Numbered from the stretch's first letter, positions 29,281 to 38,161 are shown. The stretch is 64,000 nucleotides of DNA from Cellulomonas aerilata (GCF_007991755.1 NZ_BJYY01000014.1:62001-126000), one strand, 5' to 3'. Program-made: numbers and translations. Notes: generated by a model not told the origin, from the letters alone.

Positions 29281-30345
29281 ATGGCGGCACGGCGACGGAT
29301 CCCCGAGGAGCTCGGCATCGGTGTGGTGATCGTGCTGGTGGCGCTCGCCTTCAGCGTCATGTCGCCGACCTTCCGCACGCTGGACAACGCGCAGCTGCTG
29401 CTGCTCAACGGGGCCGTGATCGCGTTCCTCGCCATGGGGCAGGCCTTCGTCCTGCTGACCGGCGGGATCGACCTGTCCACCGGCTCCAACGTCGCCCTGA
29501 CCGGGATGGTCGCCGCCCTCGTGATGCGGTCCGGTGCCTCGTGGTGGGTCGCCGCTCTCGCCGCCCTCGCGGTCGGCGCGCTCGTCGGGGTGGTCAACGG
29601 TGCGCTCATCCACTACCTCAGGCTGCCCGCGTTCATCGTCACCTTCGCGACCTTCGGCGTAGCCGCGAGCATCCCGCTCATCCTCACCGGCGCGAGCTCG
29701 GTGAACGTCGCCGACCCCCTGTTCGCGATCGTCGGCCGCGGCGGCCTGTTCGGCATCCCCATGCCAGTCGTCCTCGTCGCCGTCTTCGCGGTGGTGTTCA
29801 CCGTGCTGCTCCGGCTCACCGCGACCGGTGTGCACATCTACGCCGTCGGCGGGAACGCCGAGACGTCCCGCCTCTCGGGCATCCCGATCGGCCGGGTGAC
29901 GATGCTCGTCTACGCGGTGAGCGGCTTCTGCGCCGCGATCGGCGGCCTGATCACGACGAGCCGGCTGATGGTCGGCTACCCCTCGGCCGGGTCCGGCAAC
30001 GAGCTCTTCTACTCGATCGCCGCAGCCGTGGTCGGCGGCGTCAGCCTGTTCGGCGGCATCGGCTCGCTGCCCGGCGCCCTGCTCGGCGCCGTGCTCATCG
30101 CGACGGTGTCCAACGGGATGAACGTCGTCGGGGTGCAGAGCTACTGGCAGCCCCTGGTCATCGGGCTGATCATCCTCGGCGGCGTCATCATCGACACCTA
30201 CCGCCGCCAGTCGTCCCTGAGCGACCTGCTGCGACGACGCCTGGGTCGCCCCGGTCCCGACGGGGCGGCCGGCACCCCGCCGAGCCCGCCGGGCGCCGCT
30301 CCCGCCGGCGAGCCGGCCACCTTGACGCCTCACCCCACGCGGTGA
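29281..30345 (+). CDS. Sugar ABC transporter permease (RbsC-type)
   Basis: Membrane subunit of 354 aa of a ribose/monosaccharide-class ABC importer with about 8-10 transmembrane segments. Family signatures are FVLLTGGIDLSTGSNVALTG near residue 58 and AIGGLITTSRLM near residue 220. ATG 29281 is preferred over ATG 29251 because GAGGAGG lies about nine bases upstream and 29251 falls inside the operator. The C-terminal 45 residues are a hydrophilic Gly/Pro tail. It works with the binding protein and double ATPase downstream. Confidence 0.92.
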   Translation: MAARRRIPEELGIGVVIVLVALAFSVMSPTFRTLDNAQLLLLNGAVIAFLAMGQAFVLLTGGIDLSTGSNVALTGMVAALVMRSGASWWVAALAALAVGALVGVVNGALIHYLRLPAFIVTFATFGVAASIPLILTGASSVNVADPLFAIVGRGGLFGIPMPVVLVAVFAVVFTVLLRLTATGVHIYAVGGNAETSRLSGIPIGRVTMLVYAVSGFCAAIGGLITTSRLMVGYPSAGSGNELFYSIAAAVVGGVSLFGGIGSLPGALLGAVLIATVSNGMNVVGVQSYWQPLVIGLIILGGVIIDTYRRQSSLSDLLRRRLGRPGPDGAAGTPPSPPGAAPAGEPATLTPHPTR

Positions 30346-30385
30346 GGGACACCCCCGCACGACCACACCTACTCAGGAGTTGGCG

Positions 30386-31402
30386 ATGACGCTACGCAGA
30401 TACAGCCTCGTGACCGGCATCCTCGGAGCGACGCTCGTCCTGGGCGCATGCTCCGGCGCGGTGGACACCGGGACCGGCGACGCACCGGACGACGCGGCTG
30501 CGACGGACGCCGAGGGCGGCATCCCCCGGCCCGAGTCCTGCGACGACGAGACGCCCTACCTGGCCGTCGCGCTGCCCAACCTGACGAACCCCTACTACGT
30601 CGCGATGCAGCAGGGCTTCGAGGACGCGGGCGAGGCGAACGGCTTCGAGGTCGAGGTCCAGATCGCCGACGACGACGACGCGAACCAGCTCGCCCAGGTG
30701 CAGTCCATGCTGCAGAAGGACCCGTGCGCCCTCGCGCTCAACGCGGTGAAGTCCGAGCCGGGCGCGGCCATCGTCAAGGCCGCCAACGACGCCGGTGTCC
30801 CGGTCTTCACCGTCAACGTCGGCATCGACCCCGAGGCGCTGGAGAACCAGGACGCCTCGATCGTGCAGTACCTCGGCGCCGACAACGTCGCCGGTGGCCG
30901 GCAGACCGCCGAGCAGGTGCTCGCCGACTTCGGCGCCGACGCCCCGCTGAAGATCGGCTTCGTGACCGAGCCCGACGAGACGCCGACGCTGGCCCGGGAC
31001 CAGGGCTTCGAGGACGCGATCGCCGCGAACCCGAACGCCGAGGTCGTCGCCAAGGTCGACGGCAACGTCAAGCCCGACGACAGCCTGCGGGCCACCAGCG
31101 AGATGCTCTCCGGCAACCCGGACATCAACGTCATCTTCGCCTCGACCGGTCCCGCCGCCTTCGGTGCCATCCAGGCGCTGGGCAGCAGCTCCACGGTGAA
31201 GGTCTACGGCTTCTGCGCCGCCGAGGTGACCTTGACCGACCAGTACCCCGGCTGCGTGGCCCAGGAGCCCGAGGCCTACGGCACCCAGGTCGTCGAGCAG
31301 ATCCGCGGGTGGCTCGACGGCGACACCCCGGAGGAGGAGATCCTGCAGCCGCTGAAGACCTTCGTCTCCGGCGACACCCCCGGTCCGGGCGAGGTCGGCT
31401 GA
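30386..31402 (+). CDS. Sugar ABC transporter substrate-binding lipoprotein (RbsB-type)
   Basis: Binding protein of 338 aa. The lipoprotein signal ends in VLGAC with Cys22 lipidated, followed by an acidic linker. The periplasmic-binding-protein type 1 fold (about residues 50-325) begins VALPNLTNPYYVAMQQGFEDAG, with DDDDANQLAQVQSML and PVFTVNVGID typical of ribose/allose-class proteins. Two pairs of cysteines (residue 52 region and the C-terminal lobe) could form disulfides. An AGGAG site precedes ATG 30386. The ligand is likely a monosaccharide or polyol. Confidence 0.9.
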   Translation: MTLRRYSLVTGILGATLVLGACSGAVDTGTGDAPDDAAATDAEGGIPRPESCDDETPYLAVALPNLTNPYYVAMQQGFEDAGEANGFEVEVQIADDDDANQLAQVQSMLQKDPCALALNAVKSEPGAAIVKAANDAGVPVFTVNVGIDPEALENQDASIVQYLGADNVAGGRQTAEQVLADFGADAPLKIGFVTEPDETPTLARDQGFEDAIAANPNAEVVAKVDGNVKPDDSLRATSEMLSGNPDINVIFASTGPAAFGAIQALGSSSTVKVYGFCAAEVTLTDQYPGCVAQEPEAYGTQVVEQIRGWLDGDTPEEEILQPLKTFVSGDTPGPGEVG

Positions 31403-31403
31403 C

Positions 31404-33047
31404 ATGACCGGCACGGCAGGGACCGGGACGCCGGACGGCGGCCTGGACGTCAGCGGGATCGTCAAGCGGTACGCCGGCGTGACCGTGCTCCACGGTGTCT
31501 CGGTCCTCGTCCGCCCGGGCGACGTGGTGGGCCTCGTGGGCCACAACGGCGCGGGCAAGTCGACCTTGCTCCGGGTGATCTCCGGGGCGACCACGCCGGA
31601 CGGCGGGGAGATCCGCATCGACGGACGTCCTCGTGCGATCTCCTCCCCGTCGGAGGCGCTGGCCGCCGGCGTGGCGACGGTCTACCAGGAGCTCTCCCTG
31701 CTGCCGAACCTCTCGGTCGCGCAGAACGTCTTCCTCGGGGACGAGCGGACCCGGTCCGGCATCCTCGACCGGCAGGCCATGCGGACCGAGGCAGGTCGGC
31801 TGGTGGCGTCGTTCGACCTGGACCTCGACGTCGACCGGCGCCTGGGCGACTACCCGGTCGCGACGCGGCAGATGCTCGAGATCGCGATCGCCACCCACCG
31901 CAGGGCGCGGTACCTGCTGCTGGACGAGCCGACCACCAGCCTCGAGGGTGCCCAGGTCGAGCGCTTCCTCGAGCGCGTCCGGTCGCTCGCGCGGGACAGG
32001 GGTCTCGGGATCGTGCTGGTGGACCACAAGCTCGACGAGCTGTACCAGGTCTGCAACCGGGTCGTGGCCCTGGTGGACGGCAAGGTCCGCATCGACGCCC
32101 GCGTCGACGAGGTTAGCCGGCACGACGTCGTGGCGGCCATCGCCGGCGAGGAGGCGGCCGACCTGCTCGCCGGCACCGGGCGGACCGGGCCGCCCGGGCC
32201 GCCCGGGCCGCCCGGGCCCGGGCAGGCCCACGACGACGCCGACCCTGCGCCGGCGGCGGACGCGGCGAGGGAGCCTGACGCCGCGACCGCGGTCGTCGCG
32301 CCGGTGCTGGACGGCGCCGGCGGCAGGCGTCTGGAGGTCCGCGGGCTGCGGGCCGCCGGGCTCACCGACGTCACGTTCACCGCCGAGCCGGGCCGGGTGC
32401 TCGGCATCTACGGGCTGGTCGGTGCCGGGAGGACCGAGGCGCTGCGCACGCTCGTGGGGCTGCAGGCGGTCCAGTCCGGCGCGATCCTGCTGGACGGCGC
32501 GCCCTTCCGGCCCGGGTCCCCGGCACGCGCGCAGCGCGAGGGCGTGGTCTACCTGACCGAGGAGCGCAAGCAGGACGGGATCGTCCCCGGCCTGGACTCG
32601 CCGATGAACGTCGCGCTGCCGGTCCTGCACCGGTACCGCCGGGTCGGCCTGCTCGACCGGGGCCGGATGCGCCGGGAGTCCGACGACCTGCTCGGTCGGC
32701 TGCGGGTGCGCGGCAACCGCAACGGCCCGGTCGTGAGCCTCTCGGGCGGCAACCAGCAGAAGGTCCTCCTGGCCCGCGCCATCGCCCAGAGGCCGCGCGT
32801 GCTGCTCCTGGACGAGCCCACCAAGGGCGTCGACCTCGGGGTCAAGGCGGAGATCCACCGCATCATCCGCAGCCTCGCCCACGACGGTGGTCTCACCGTC
32901 GTCCTGGTCTCCTCCGAGGAGGAGGAGATCTACGAGGTCGCCGACGACGTCGTCGTGATGTCGCACGGCCGCTGCACCGGCACCCCGCTCGCGGACGCCG
33001 AGCGCACCCCACAGGCACTGCGGCTGGCCGCCTGGGCCGCCGCGTAG
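31404..33047 (+). CDS. Sugar ABC transporter ATP-binding protein, two ATPase domains (RbsA-type)
   Basis: ATPase of 547 aa with two fused ABC domains. Domain 1 (about residues 10-245) has Walker A GHNGAGKST and Walker B YLLLDEPTTSL. Domain 2 (about 310-545) has a degenerate P-loop GLVGAGRTEAL, signature LSGGNQQKV and Walker B VLLLDEPTKGVD, the usual RbsA asymmetry. The linker is unusual: residues 262-273 form three Gly-Pro-Pro triplets plus Gly-Pro-Gly, followed by an acidic Ala/Asp stretch, making it longer than in E. coli RbsA. It starts one base after the binding-protein stop. Confidence 0.92.
   Translation: MTGTAGTGTPDGGLDVSGIVKRYAGVTVLHGVSVLVRPGDVVGLVGHNGAGKSTLLRVISGATTPDGGEIRIDGRPRAISSPSEALAAGVATVYQELSLLPNLSVAQNVFLGDERTRSGILDRQAMRTEAGRLVASFDLDLDVDRRLGDYPVATRQMLEIAIATHRRARYLLLDEPTTSLEGAQVERFLERVRSLARDRGLGIVLVDHKLDELYQVCNRVVALVDGKVRIDARVDEVSRHDVVAAIAGEEAADLLAGTGRTGPPGPPGPPGPGQAHDDADPAPAADAAREPDAATAVVAPVLDGAGGRRLEVRGLRAAGLTDVTFTAEPGRVLGIYGLVGAGRTEALRTLVGLQAVQSGAILLDGAPFRPGSPARAQREGVVYLTEERKQDGIVPGLDSPMNVALPVLHRYRRVGLLDRGRMRRESDDLLGRLRVRGNRNGPVVSLSGGNQQKVLLARAIAQRPRVLLLDEPTKGVDLGVKAEIHRIIRSLAHDGGLTVVLVSSEEEEIYEVADDVVVMSHGRCTGTPLADAERTPQALRLAAWAAA
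32187..32213 (+). repeat. 9-bp tandem repeat encoding Gly-Pro-Pro
   Basis: Three exact GGGCCGCCC units in frame in the inter-domain linker of the ATPase, followed by a partial fourth unit. Confidence 0.85.
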
Positions 33048-33059
33048 AGGAGACAGACG

Positions 33060-33713
33060 ATGACCGAGACTGCTGGCGCCTCGGCGCTGGACGCCGCGCG
33101 CGACCTCGTGCGCCGGGAGGGGCGCGGCGTGACGGAGGTCGCCGAGCACCTCGACGACACCTTCCTCGCTGCCGTCGACCTGCTGACGGCGTGCACGGGC
33201 AAGGTGTTCGTCACCGGCTCCGGGACCTCGGGCGCCATCGCCCGGCGGATGGCGCACCTGCTCGCCGTGTGCGGGACGCCGTCGGTGTTCCTCCCCGCGA
33301 TGGACGCCCTGCACGGGACGATGGGGGCCGTCGTCAGCGGCGACGTCCTCATCACCATCTCCCGCGGCGGGGAGTCGGCCGAGCTCAACGACCTGTCGAC
33401 GCGCGTCCAGCAGCGCGGGGTCCCGGTCATGGCGATCACCGCGGCGAGAGGCTCCACCCTCGGGACGCTCGCCGACCTGACGGTGGTGCTCGACGTGTCC
33501 GAGCAGGTCGACCCCGGCGGTGTCATCGCGATGGGCTCCACCCTCGTGGCGGCGGTGTGGGGCGACGCGCTGGCCTACGTCCTCATGCGCGCGCGGGGCT
33601 ACGGGTGGGACGAGGTGCTGTTCACCCACCCCGCCGGCGCGGTCGGCAGGATCCGGGAGCTGCCGGACGCCCTGCCCGGTCTGGACGGCCACGGTCGCCC
33701 GGACCCGGCCTGA
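33060..33713 (+). CDS. SIS-domain sugar-phosphate isomerase (KpsF/GutQ-like)
   Basis: SIS-fold protein of 217 aa without CBS domains. The sequence VFVTGSGTSGAIARRMAHLL, PAMDALHGTMGAV and ITISRGGESAEL resembles arabinose-5-phosphate isomerases (KpsF/GutQ), and less closely 6-phospho-3-hexuloisomerases, both of which interconvert aldose/ketose phosphates. In this operon it would isomerise the phosphorylated sugar before the epimerase and transaldolase steps (inference). A GAGGAGA site precedes the ATG, 12 bases after the ATPase stop. The following kinase gene overlaps its stop (TGATG). Confidence 0.83.
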   Translation: MTETAGASALDAARDLVRREGRGVTEVAEHLDDTFLAAVDLLTACTGKVFVTGSGTSGAIARRMAHLLAVCGTPSVFLPAMDALHGTMGAVVSGDVLITISRGGESAELNDLSTRVQQRGVPVMAITAARGSTLGTLADLTVVLDVSEQVDPGGVIAMGSTLVAAVWGDALAYVLMRARGYGWDEVLFTHPAGAVGRIRELPDALPGLDGHGRPDPA

Positions 33714-35191
33714 TGGGCGTCGTCGCGGGGGTCGACAGCTCCACGCAGTCCTGCACCGTCGAGCTGCGCGACAGCGTGGACGGACGGCTGCTGGGCTCCG
33801 GCCGCGCGCCGCACCCGCCGACGTCCCCACCGGTCAGCGAGCAGCACCCGGACGACTGGTGGGCTGCGCTCCGGTCGTCCTTCGCCGCTGCGCTGGCCGC
33901 GGCCGGGCTGGCCGCCCGGGACGTGGACGCGATCAGCGTGGCCGCCCAGGCCCACGGGCTGGTGATGCTCGGCCCGGACGACCGCGTCCTGCGGCCGGTC
34001 AAGCTGTGGAACGACACCACGTCGAGCGCGCAGGCGGCCGCCATGGTCGCCGAGCTCGGCCCGGCCGGCTGGGCGCGGGCCGTCGGGTCGGTCCCGACCG
34101 CGGCCTTCACGATCACCAAGCTCGCGTGGGTGGCCCGGCACGAGCCGGAGCACCTGACCTCGCTGGCGCGCGTCCTGCTCCCGCACGACCACCTGAGTCA
34201 CCGGCTGACCGGGCGGGCAGTCACGGACCGGTCCGAGGCGTCCGGCACCGGCTACTACGCGGCGCACGACGAGCGGTGGCTCACCGAGCACCTCGAGCGC
34301 TGGGTCTCCCCGGGGCTGGACTGGGACAGCGTGCTCCCGCACGTCGCCGGTCCCTCCGAGCCGGCCGGGACCGCCGGAACCCCGTCGGCGGGCGAGCTGG
34401 GGCTGCGCCCGGACGTCGTCGTGGGTCCCGGCGCGGGCGACCAGCACGCGGGCGCGCTCGGGATCGGGCTCGCACCGGGGCAGGTGCTGTACAGCCTCGG
34501 CACCTCCGGTGTCGTGATGACCACCTCGACCACCGCGGTGCACGACGCGTCCGGCTGGGTCGACGGGGTCGCCGACGCCGCCGGCGGGTGGCTGCCGCTG
34601 GTGTGCACGCTGAACTCCACCAAGGTCACCGACCTGGCGGCCCGCCTGCTCGGGGTGGACCACGCCGAGCTCACCCGCCTCGCGCTCGCAGCCGAGCGCC
34701 GGCCGGACCGGATGGTGCTCGCCGCCTACCTCGACGGCGAACGGTCCCCGGACCGCCCGCGGGCCCGGGGACTGCTCGGCGGCCTGCGCTCCGACGCGAC
34801 GCGCGAGGAGCTGGCCCTGGCGGCGGTGGAAGGTGTCGTCCTCGGCCTGGTGCGTGGCCACGACGCCATCCGGCAGGCCGGGGTCGCAGCCGACGGGGTC
34901 GTGGTGGCGACCGGCGGCGGGGCGCGGTCGCGGGCCTACCTGCAGGTGCTGGCCGACGCGCTCGGTGTCCCGGTGGAGACCCGGGACGCTCCCGAGGCGA
35001 CCGCCAGGGGAGCAGCGGTCCAGGCCGCCGCCGTGCTCCACGGCGCCGACGTCCGGGAGGTGCGGGACGCGTGGGCGCCATTCCGTACGGTCGTCGTCGA
35101 GCCGCTCGGGTCGATCCCCGAGGAGGTCCGCGAGCAGTACCGCGCCCTGACCGGGTGGGCTCAGCCCACCGAGACCGCACCTGCGACCTGA
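33713..35191 (+). CDS. FGGY carbohydrate kinase (xylulokinase-like)
   Basis: Sugar kinase of 492 aa with the two-domain actin-like fold. N-terminal phosphate-binding motif GVDSSTQSCT (residues 6-15), catalytic-region KLWNDTTSS near residue 97, GAGDQHAGALG near residue 240, SLGTSGVV near residue 262 and the adenine-site VVATGGGARS near residue 400 all match xylulokinase-type FGGY enzymes. The ATG overlaps the SIS gene stop (TGATG). The substrate could be D-xylulose, another ketose or a polyol. The adjacent isomerase and epimerase suggest a pentose or ketohexose. Confidence 0.9.
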   Translation: MGVVAGVDSSTQSCTVELRDSVDGRLLGSGRAPHPPTSPPVSEQHPDDWWAALRSSFAAALAAAGLAARDVDAISVAAQAHGLVMLGPDDRVLRPVKLWNDTTSSAQAAAMVAELGPAGWARAVGSVPTAAFTITKLAWVARHEPEHLTSLARVLLPHDHLSHRLTGRAVTDRSEASGTGYYAAHDERWLTEHLERWVSPGLDWDSVLPHVAGPSEPAGTAGTPSAGELGLRPDVVVGPGAGDQHAGALGIGLAPGQVLYSLGTSGVVMTTSTTAVHDASGWVDGVADAAGGWLPLVCTLNSTKVTDLAARLLGVDHAELTRLALAAERRPDRMVLAAYLDGERSPDRPRARGLLGGLRSDATREELALAAVEGVVLGLVRGHDAIRQAGVAADGVVVATGGGARSRAYLQVLADALGVPVETRDAPEATARGAAVQAAAVLHGADVREVRDAWAPFRTVVVEPLGSIPEEVREQYRALTGWAQPTETAPAT

Positions 35192-35199
35192 GGAGCGAC

Positions 35200-35844
35200 G
35201 TGGACCTCTACCTCGACAGCGCCGACCGCGAGGCGCTCGGCCCGCTGCTGCGGACGGGGGTGTTCGCCGGGGTCACCACCAACCCGCTCATCCTTGAGCG
35301 GGCCGGCGTCCGGCTCGGCGAGGTGCCCGAGCTGACCAGGTGGCTGCTCGACGCGGGCGCGCGCGAGGTGTTCCTGCAGACCACCACGTCCGACGTGGAG
35401 GCCGTGGTCGCCGAGGGGCACGCGCTGCGGGCGCTGTCCGACCGCGTGGTGGTCAAGGTCCCCGCCACGGTCGCCGGCCTCACGGCGACCGCCGAGCTCG
35501 CACGCGCCGGCGTCCCGACCCTGCTCACCGCGGTCTACCACGTCCGCCAGGCCGTCCTGGCCCGCGCGGTCGGCGCTGCCTGGATCGCGCCGTACCTGGG
35601 GCGGATGACCGAGGCGGGGCGCGACGGTCGCCGGCACGTGGAGCAGATGCAGGGGATCCTGACCGGCTCCGGGACGCGGGTGCTGGTGGCGAGCATCCGC
35701 AGCGTCGACGACGTGCACAGGCTCGCGGTCGCGGGGATCGACGCGGTGACGGTCTCCGCGGCAGTCGCGCGCGAGCTGCTCGAGGAGCCCCTGACGGCGG
35801 CCGCCGTCGACCAGTTCGACGAGGCCGTGACCCGCCTGCGGTGA
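35200..35844 (+). CDS. Transaldolase-family protein (fructose-6-phosphate aldolase type)
   Basis: Short-form class I transaldolase/aldolase of 214 aa. It begins DLYLDSADREAL, continues GVTTNPLIL and LQTT, and carries the Schiff-base lysine Lys86 in VVVKVPAT; the C-terminal phosphate pocket is in AVTVSAAVAREL. The length fits the TalC/Fsa subfamily, which uses dihydroxyacetone or fructose-6-phosphate, rather than housekeeping Tal. The GTG start has a GAGGAG site. As the last gene of the cassette it would cleave or rearrange the ketose phosphate into central metabolism (inference). Confidence 0.86.
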   Translation: MDLYLDSADREALGPLLRTGVFAGVTTNPLILERAGVRLGEVPELTRWLLDAGAREVFLQTTTSDVEAVVAEGHALRALSDRVVVKVPATVAGLTATAELARAGVPTLLTAVYHVRQAVLARAVGAAWIAPYLGRMTEAGRDGRRHVEQMQGILTGSGTRVLVASIRSVDDVHRLAVAGIDAVTVSAAVARELLEEPLTAAAVDQFDEAVTRLR

Positions 35845-35930
35845 GCCGGCGGGACGTCCGACCGTCGGCCGGGCCACCTCCGATGCCAGGGCGACGTCCC
35901 GTTCCGGAGCGGATCGTCCGCGGAGGCCTC

Positions 35931-35936
35931 TAGCGT
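35931..35936 (+). promoter_or_regulatory. -10 box of a leaderless promoter
   Basis: TAGCGT followed by six bases and ATG 35943. An inverted repeat CGGGACGTC / GACGTCCCG spans the upstream gap at about 35850-35901. Confidence 0.55.
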
Positions 35937-35942
35937 GCGCGC

Positions 35943-36527
35943 ATGACCGAGCGGATCACCCTGGACACCACCATCCACGAGCCGGCCCCGGACGCCAGCG
36001 AGGCCGACGTCGTGCTGTTCGCGCTGGAGCGCACGCGAGCGCAGTTCGCGTGGAAGGTCGGCGGGCTGGACGCCGCCGCCCTGCACGCCCCTCACCCGCC
36101 GTCGGCCATGACGCTGGCCGGCCTCGTCAAGCACCTCGCGCTGGTCGAGGCGCAGCAGACGGCCGAGTCCTTCGGCGGACCCGGCCACGGGCACGAGTGG
36201 AGGGGCTACGACGGGCCGGACTGGGAGTGGCGGTCCGCGGCCGACGACACCCCGGAGGAGCTGTACGCGCTGTGGACCGGCTGCGTGGCCCGGTCCCGCG
36301 CGGCCCTCGCCGAGCTGCTCGCCACCGGGGGGCTGGACCAGCCGTCGCGCCGCGACCCCGGGGACGGTCCGGTGCCGAACCTGCGCCGGGTGCTGGCGGA
36401 CCTGCACGACGAGGACGCCCGTCATGTCGGGCACGCGGACCTGTTCCGGGAGGCGACGGACGGCCTGGTGGGGGAGGACCCCCCGCAGCGGGGGCAGGAC
36501 CCGGTCGCGGCCCCGGTGGACGCCTGA
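35943..36527 (+). CDS. DinB-like (DUF664) protein
   Basis: Protein of 194 aa with the four-helix DinB/YfiT-like fold: ALERTRAQFAWKVGGLDAAAL at the N-terminus, SAMTLAGLVKHLALVEAQQT (first metal-ligand His) and DEDARHVGHADLFREATDG with the second and third histidines. DUF664 members are mycothiol- or bacillithiol-associated metal-dependent enzymes of mostly unknown substrate. The gene appears leaderless and monocistronic. Confidence 0.83.
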   Translation: MTERITLDTTIHEPAPDASEADVVLFALERTRAQFAWKVGGLDAAALHAPHPPSAMTLAGLVKHLALVEAQQTAESFGGPGHGHEWRGYDGPDWEWRSAADDTPEELYALWTGCVARSRAALAELLATGGLDQPSRRDPGDGPVPNLRRVLADLHDEDARHVGHADLFREATDGLVGEDPPQRGQDPVAAPVDA

Positions 36528-36630
36528 CCCCGGACGGCCACGGGTTCACGACGGCGTGCCTCGGCCCGGTGCGGACATCGCCCGAGCACCCGTCCCGGGT
36601 CTGCTCTGGCGACGCGCCCCGGCTGCTGGC

Positions 36631-36652
36631 ATAGTCGCTTGGTAAGCGCTTT
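36631..36652 (+). promoter_or_regulatory. Pectate lyase promoter with LacI-type operator
   Basis: CATAGT at 36631-36636 is a plausible -10, and AAGCGCTT (36645-36652) is an 8-bp palindrome like those bound by LacI-family repressors, positioned at the expected transcription start. No -35 is convincing. The rest of the 259-base gap (36528-36786) has no gene. Confidence 0.45.
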
Positions 36653-36786
36653 CGCCGACGCCGGCGCCACACCCACCGGGCCCCACCCACGGGCGGTCGC
36701 GCGCCCCCCGCAGCGCAGCGGAGGGCGCGCGTCCGGTCCCGGGGGTGCGCACCTCAGGCGTCGACACGAACGAGGGAGTTCGTCGC

Positions 36787-38148
36787 ATGACGCAACGCAT
36801 CACCAGGGCAGTGCTTCCCGTCGCGACCGTGAGCGCAGCTCTCGTCGTCGCCCTCGCCGTCCCGGCGTCCGCGGCCGGCACGGACCGGGACCGGACCGGG
36901 ACGCACCGGACCGAGCTCGGTCGCCAGGTGCTCGGCGCGGCCGACGGCTGGGCCGCGGCCGACGGCGGGACGACCGGCGGGACCGCCGCAGCCGACGCCG
37001 AGGTCTACCGGGTCGACACGTGGCCCGAGCTGCAGGCCGCGCTCGGCGGCACCGGCGCCCGCGGGAGCACGACCCCGCGCATCGTGTACGTCGAGGGTGA
37101 GCTGAACGCGTACGACCGGGCGGACGGCACGCGCGCGACCTGCGACACGCTCGCCGCCGAGGCGGGCTTCGACCAGGACGCCTACGTCGCCTCCTTCGAC
37201 CCCGAGACGTGGACCTACACGGTCACGCCGGAGGAGCTCGAGGCGCTGCAGGACCTGCAGGACGGCGCGGCGAGCGTCCAGGCCCTGCAGACGCAGCAGG
37301 CGATCGGGTCCAACACCACGGTGGTCGGCGTCGGGGACGACGCGCGGATCGTCGGCGGCAGCCTGCTCGTCCGCGACTCCGACAACGTCATCGTCCGTAA
37401 CCTCACGGTCTCCGACGCCACCGACTGCTTCCCGGTGTGGGACCCGAGCGACACGAACGCCGGCAACTGGAACTCGCGCTACGACGCCATCGGGGTGGTG
37501 GCGTCCACGCACGTGTGGATCGACCACAACACCCTCGACTCCGGGGCGCTGCCGCCGTCGCAGCTCGGGACCGTCTACGGGCGTCCCTACGAGGTGCACG
37601 ACGGGCTGCTGGACATCACGAACGGATCCGACCTCGTGACCGCCTCGTACAACGTGTTCGGCGAGCACGACAAGACGATGCTCATCGGCTCGTCCGACAG
37701 CCGGGTCACCGATCGCGGGCTCCTGCGCATCACGCTGCACCACAACTGGTTCCAGGACATCGGCCAGCGGGCTCCGCGGGTCCGCTACGGCCAGGTCCAC
37801 GTCTACAACAACCTCTACACCCAGACGCAGGCCGAAGGCTTCAGCTACTTCTGGGGCGTCGGACGTGAGTCCCACGTCTACGCGGAGAACAACGACCTCT
37901 ACCTGGCCGACGGCGCGGCCCCGGAGGACGTCGTGGAGTTCTGGGGCGGCACGGCGATGACCGAGATCGGTACCCGGATCAACCGGCAGTGGGCGAGCGC
38001 CCTCGCGCTGCACAACGCAGCCGCGGAGCCGGGGGAGACGCTCGGTGACGACGCCGGCTGGCAGCCCCAGTGGCACGACCGGGTCCAGCCGACGCAGGCG
38101 GTCCGGGCCACGGTCCGGACGTCGGCCGGCGTGGGCGTCATCGGCTGA
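36787..38148 (+). CDS. Secreted pectate lyase (polysaccharide lyase family 1)
   Basis: Extracellular enzyme of 453 aa that cleaves polygalacturonate by beta-elimination. A signal peptide ends at VPASAAG (about residue 30). The mature protein shows the parallel beta-helix family motifs: NTTVVGVGDDARI near residue 178, NVIVRNLTV near residue 200, VWIDHNTLD near residue 240, and catalytic Arg328 in RAPRVRYGQVHVYNNLY. A GAGGGAG site precedes ATG 36787. It has an insertion-rich N-terminal portion before the lyase core. It stands alone with its own promoter and terminator. Confidence 0.92.
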   Translation: MTQRITRAVLPVATVSAALVVALAVPASAAGTDRDRTGTHRTELGRQVLGAADGWAAADGGTTGGTAAADAEVYRVDTWPELQAALGGTGARGSTTPRIVYVEGELNAYDRADGTRATCDTLAAEAGFDQDAYVASFDPETWTYTVTPEELEALQDLQDGAASVQALQTQQAIGSNTTVVGVGDDARIVGGSLLVRDSDNVIVRNLTVSDATDCFPVWDPSDTNAGNWNSRYDAIGVVASTHVWIDHNTLDSGALPPSQLGTVYGRPYEVHDGLLDITNGSDLVTASYNVFGEHDKTMLIGSSDSRVTDRGLLRITLHHNWFQDIGQRAPRVRYGQVHVYNNLYTQTQAEGFSYFWGVGRESHVYAENNDLYLADGAAPEDVVEFWGGTAMTEIGTRINRQWASALALHNAAAEPGETLGDDAGWQPQWHDRVQPTQAVRATVRTSAGVGVIG

Positions 38149-38161
38149 CACCACCGCCCAC

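Noticed and set aside
33060-35844. Sulfoquinovose (sulfo-transaldolase) or formaldehyde-fixing (HPS/PHI) pathway
   Set aside because: No sulfoquinovosidase or sulfolactaldehyde enzyme is present, and the barrel enzyme shows ribulose-phosphate epimerase rather than hexulose-phosphate synthase motifs.
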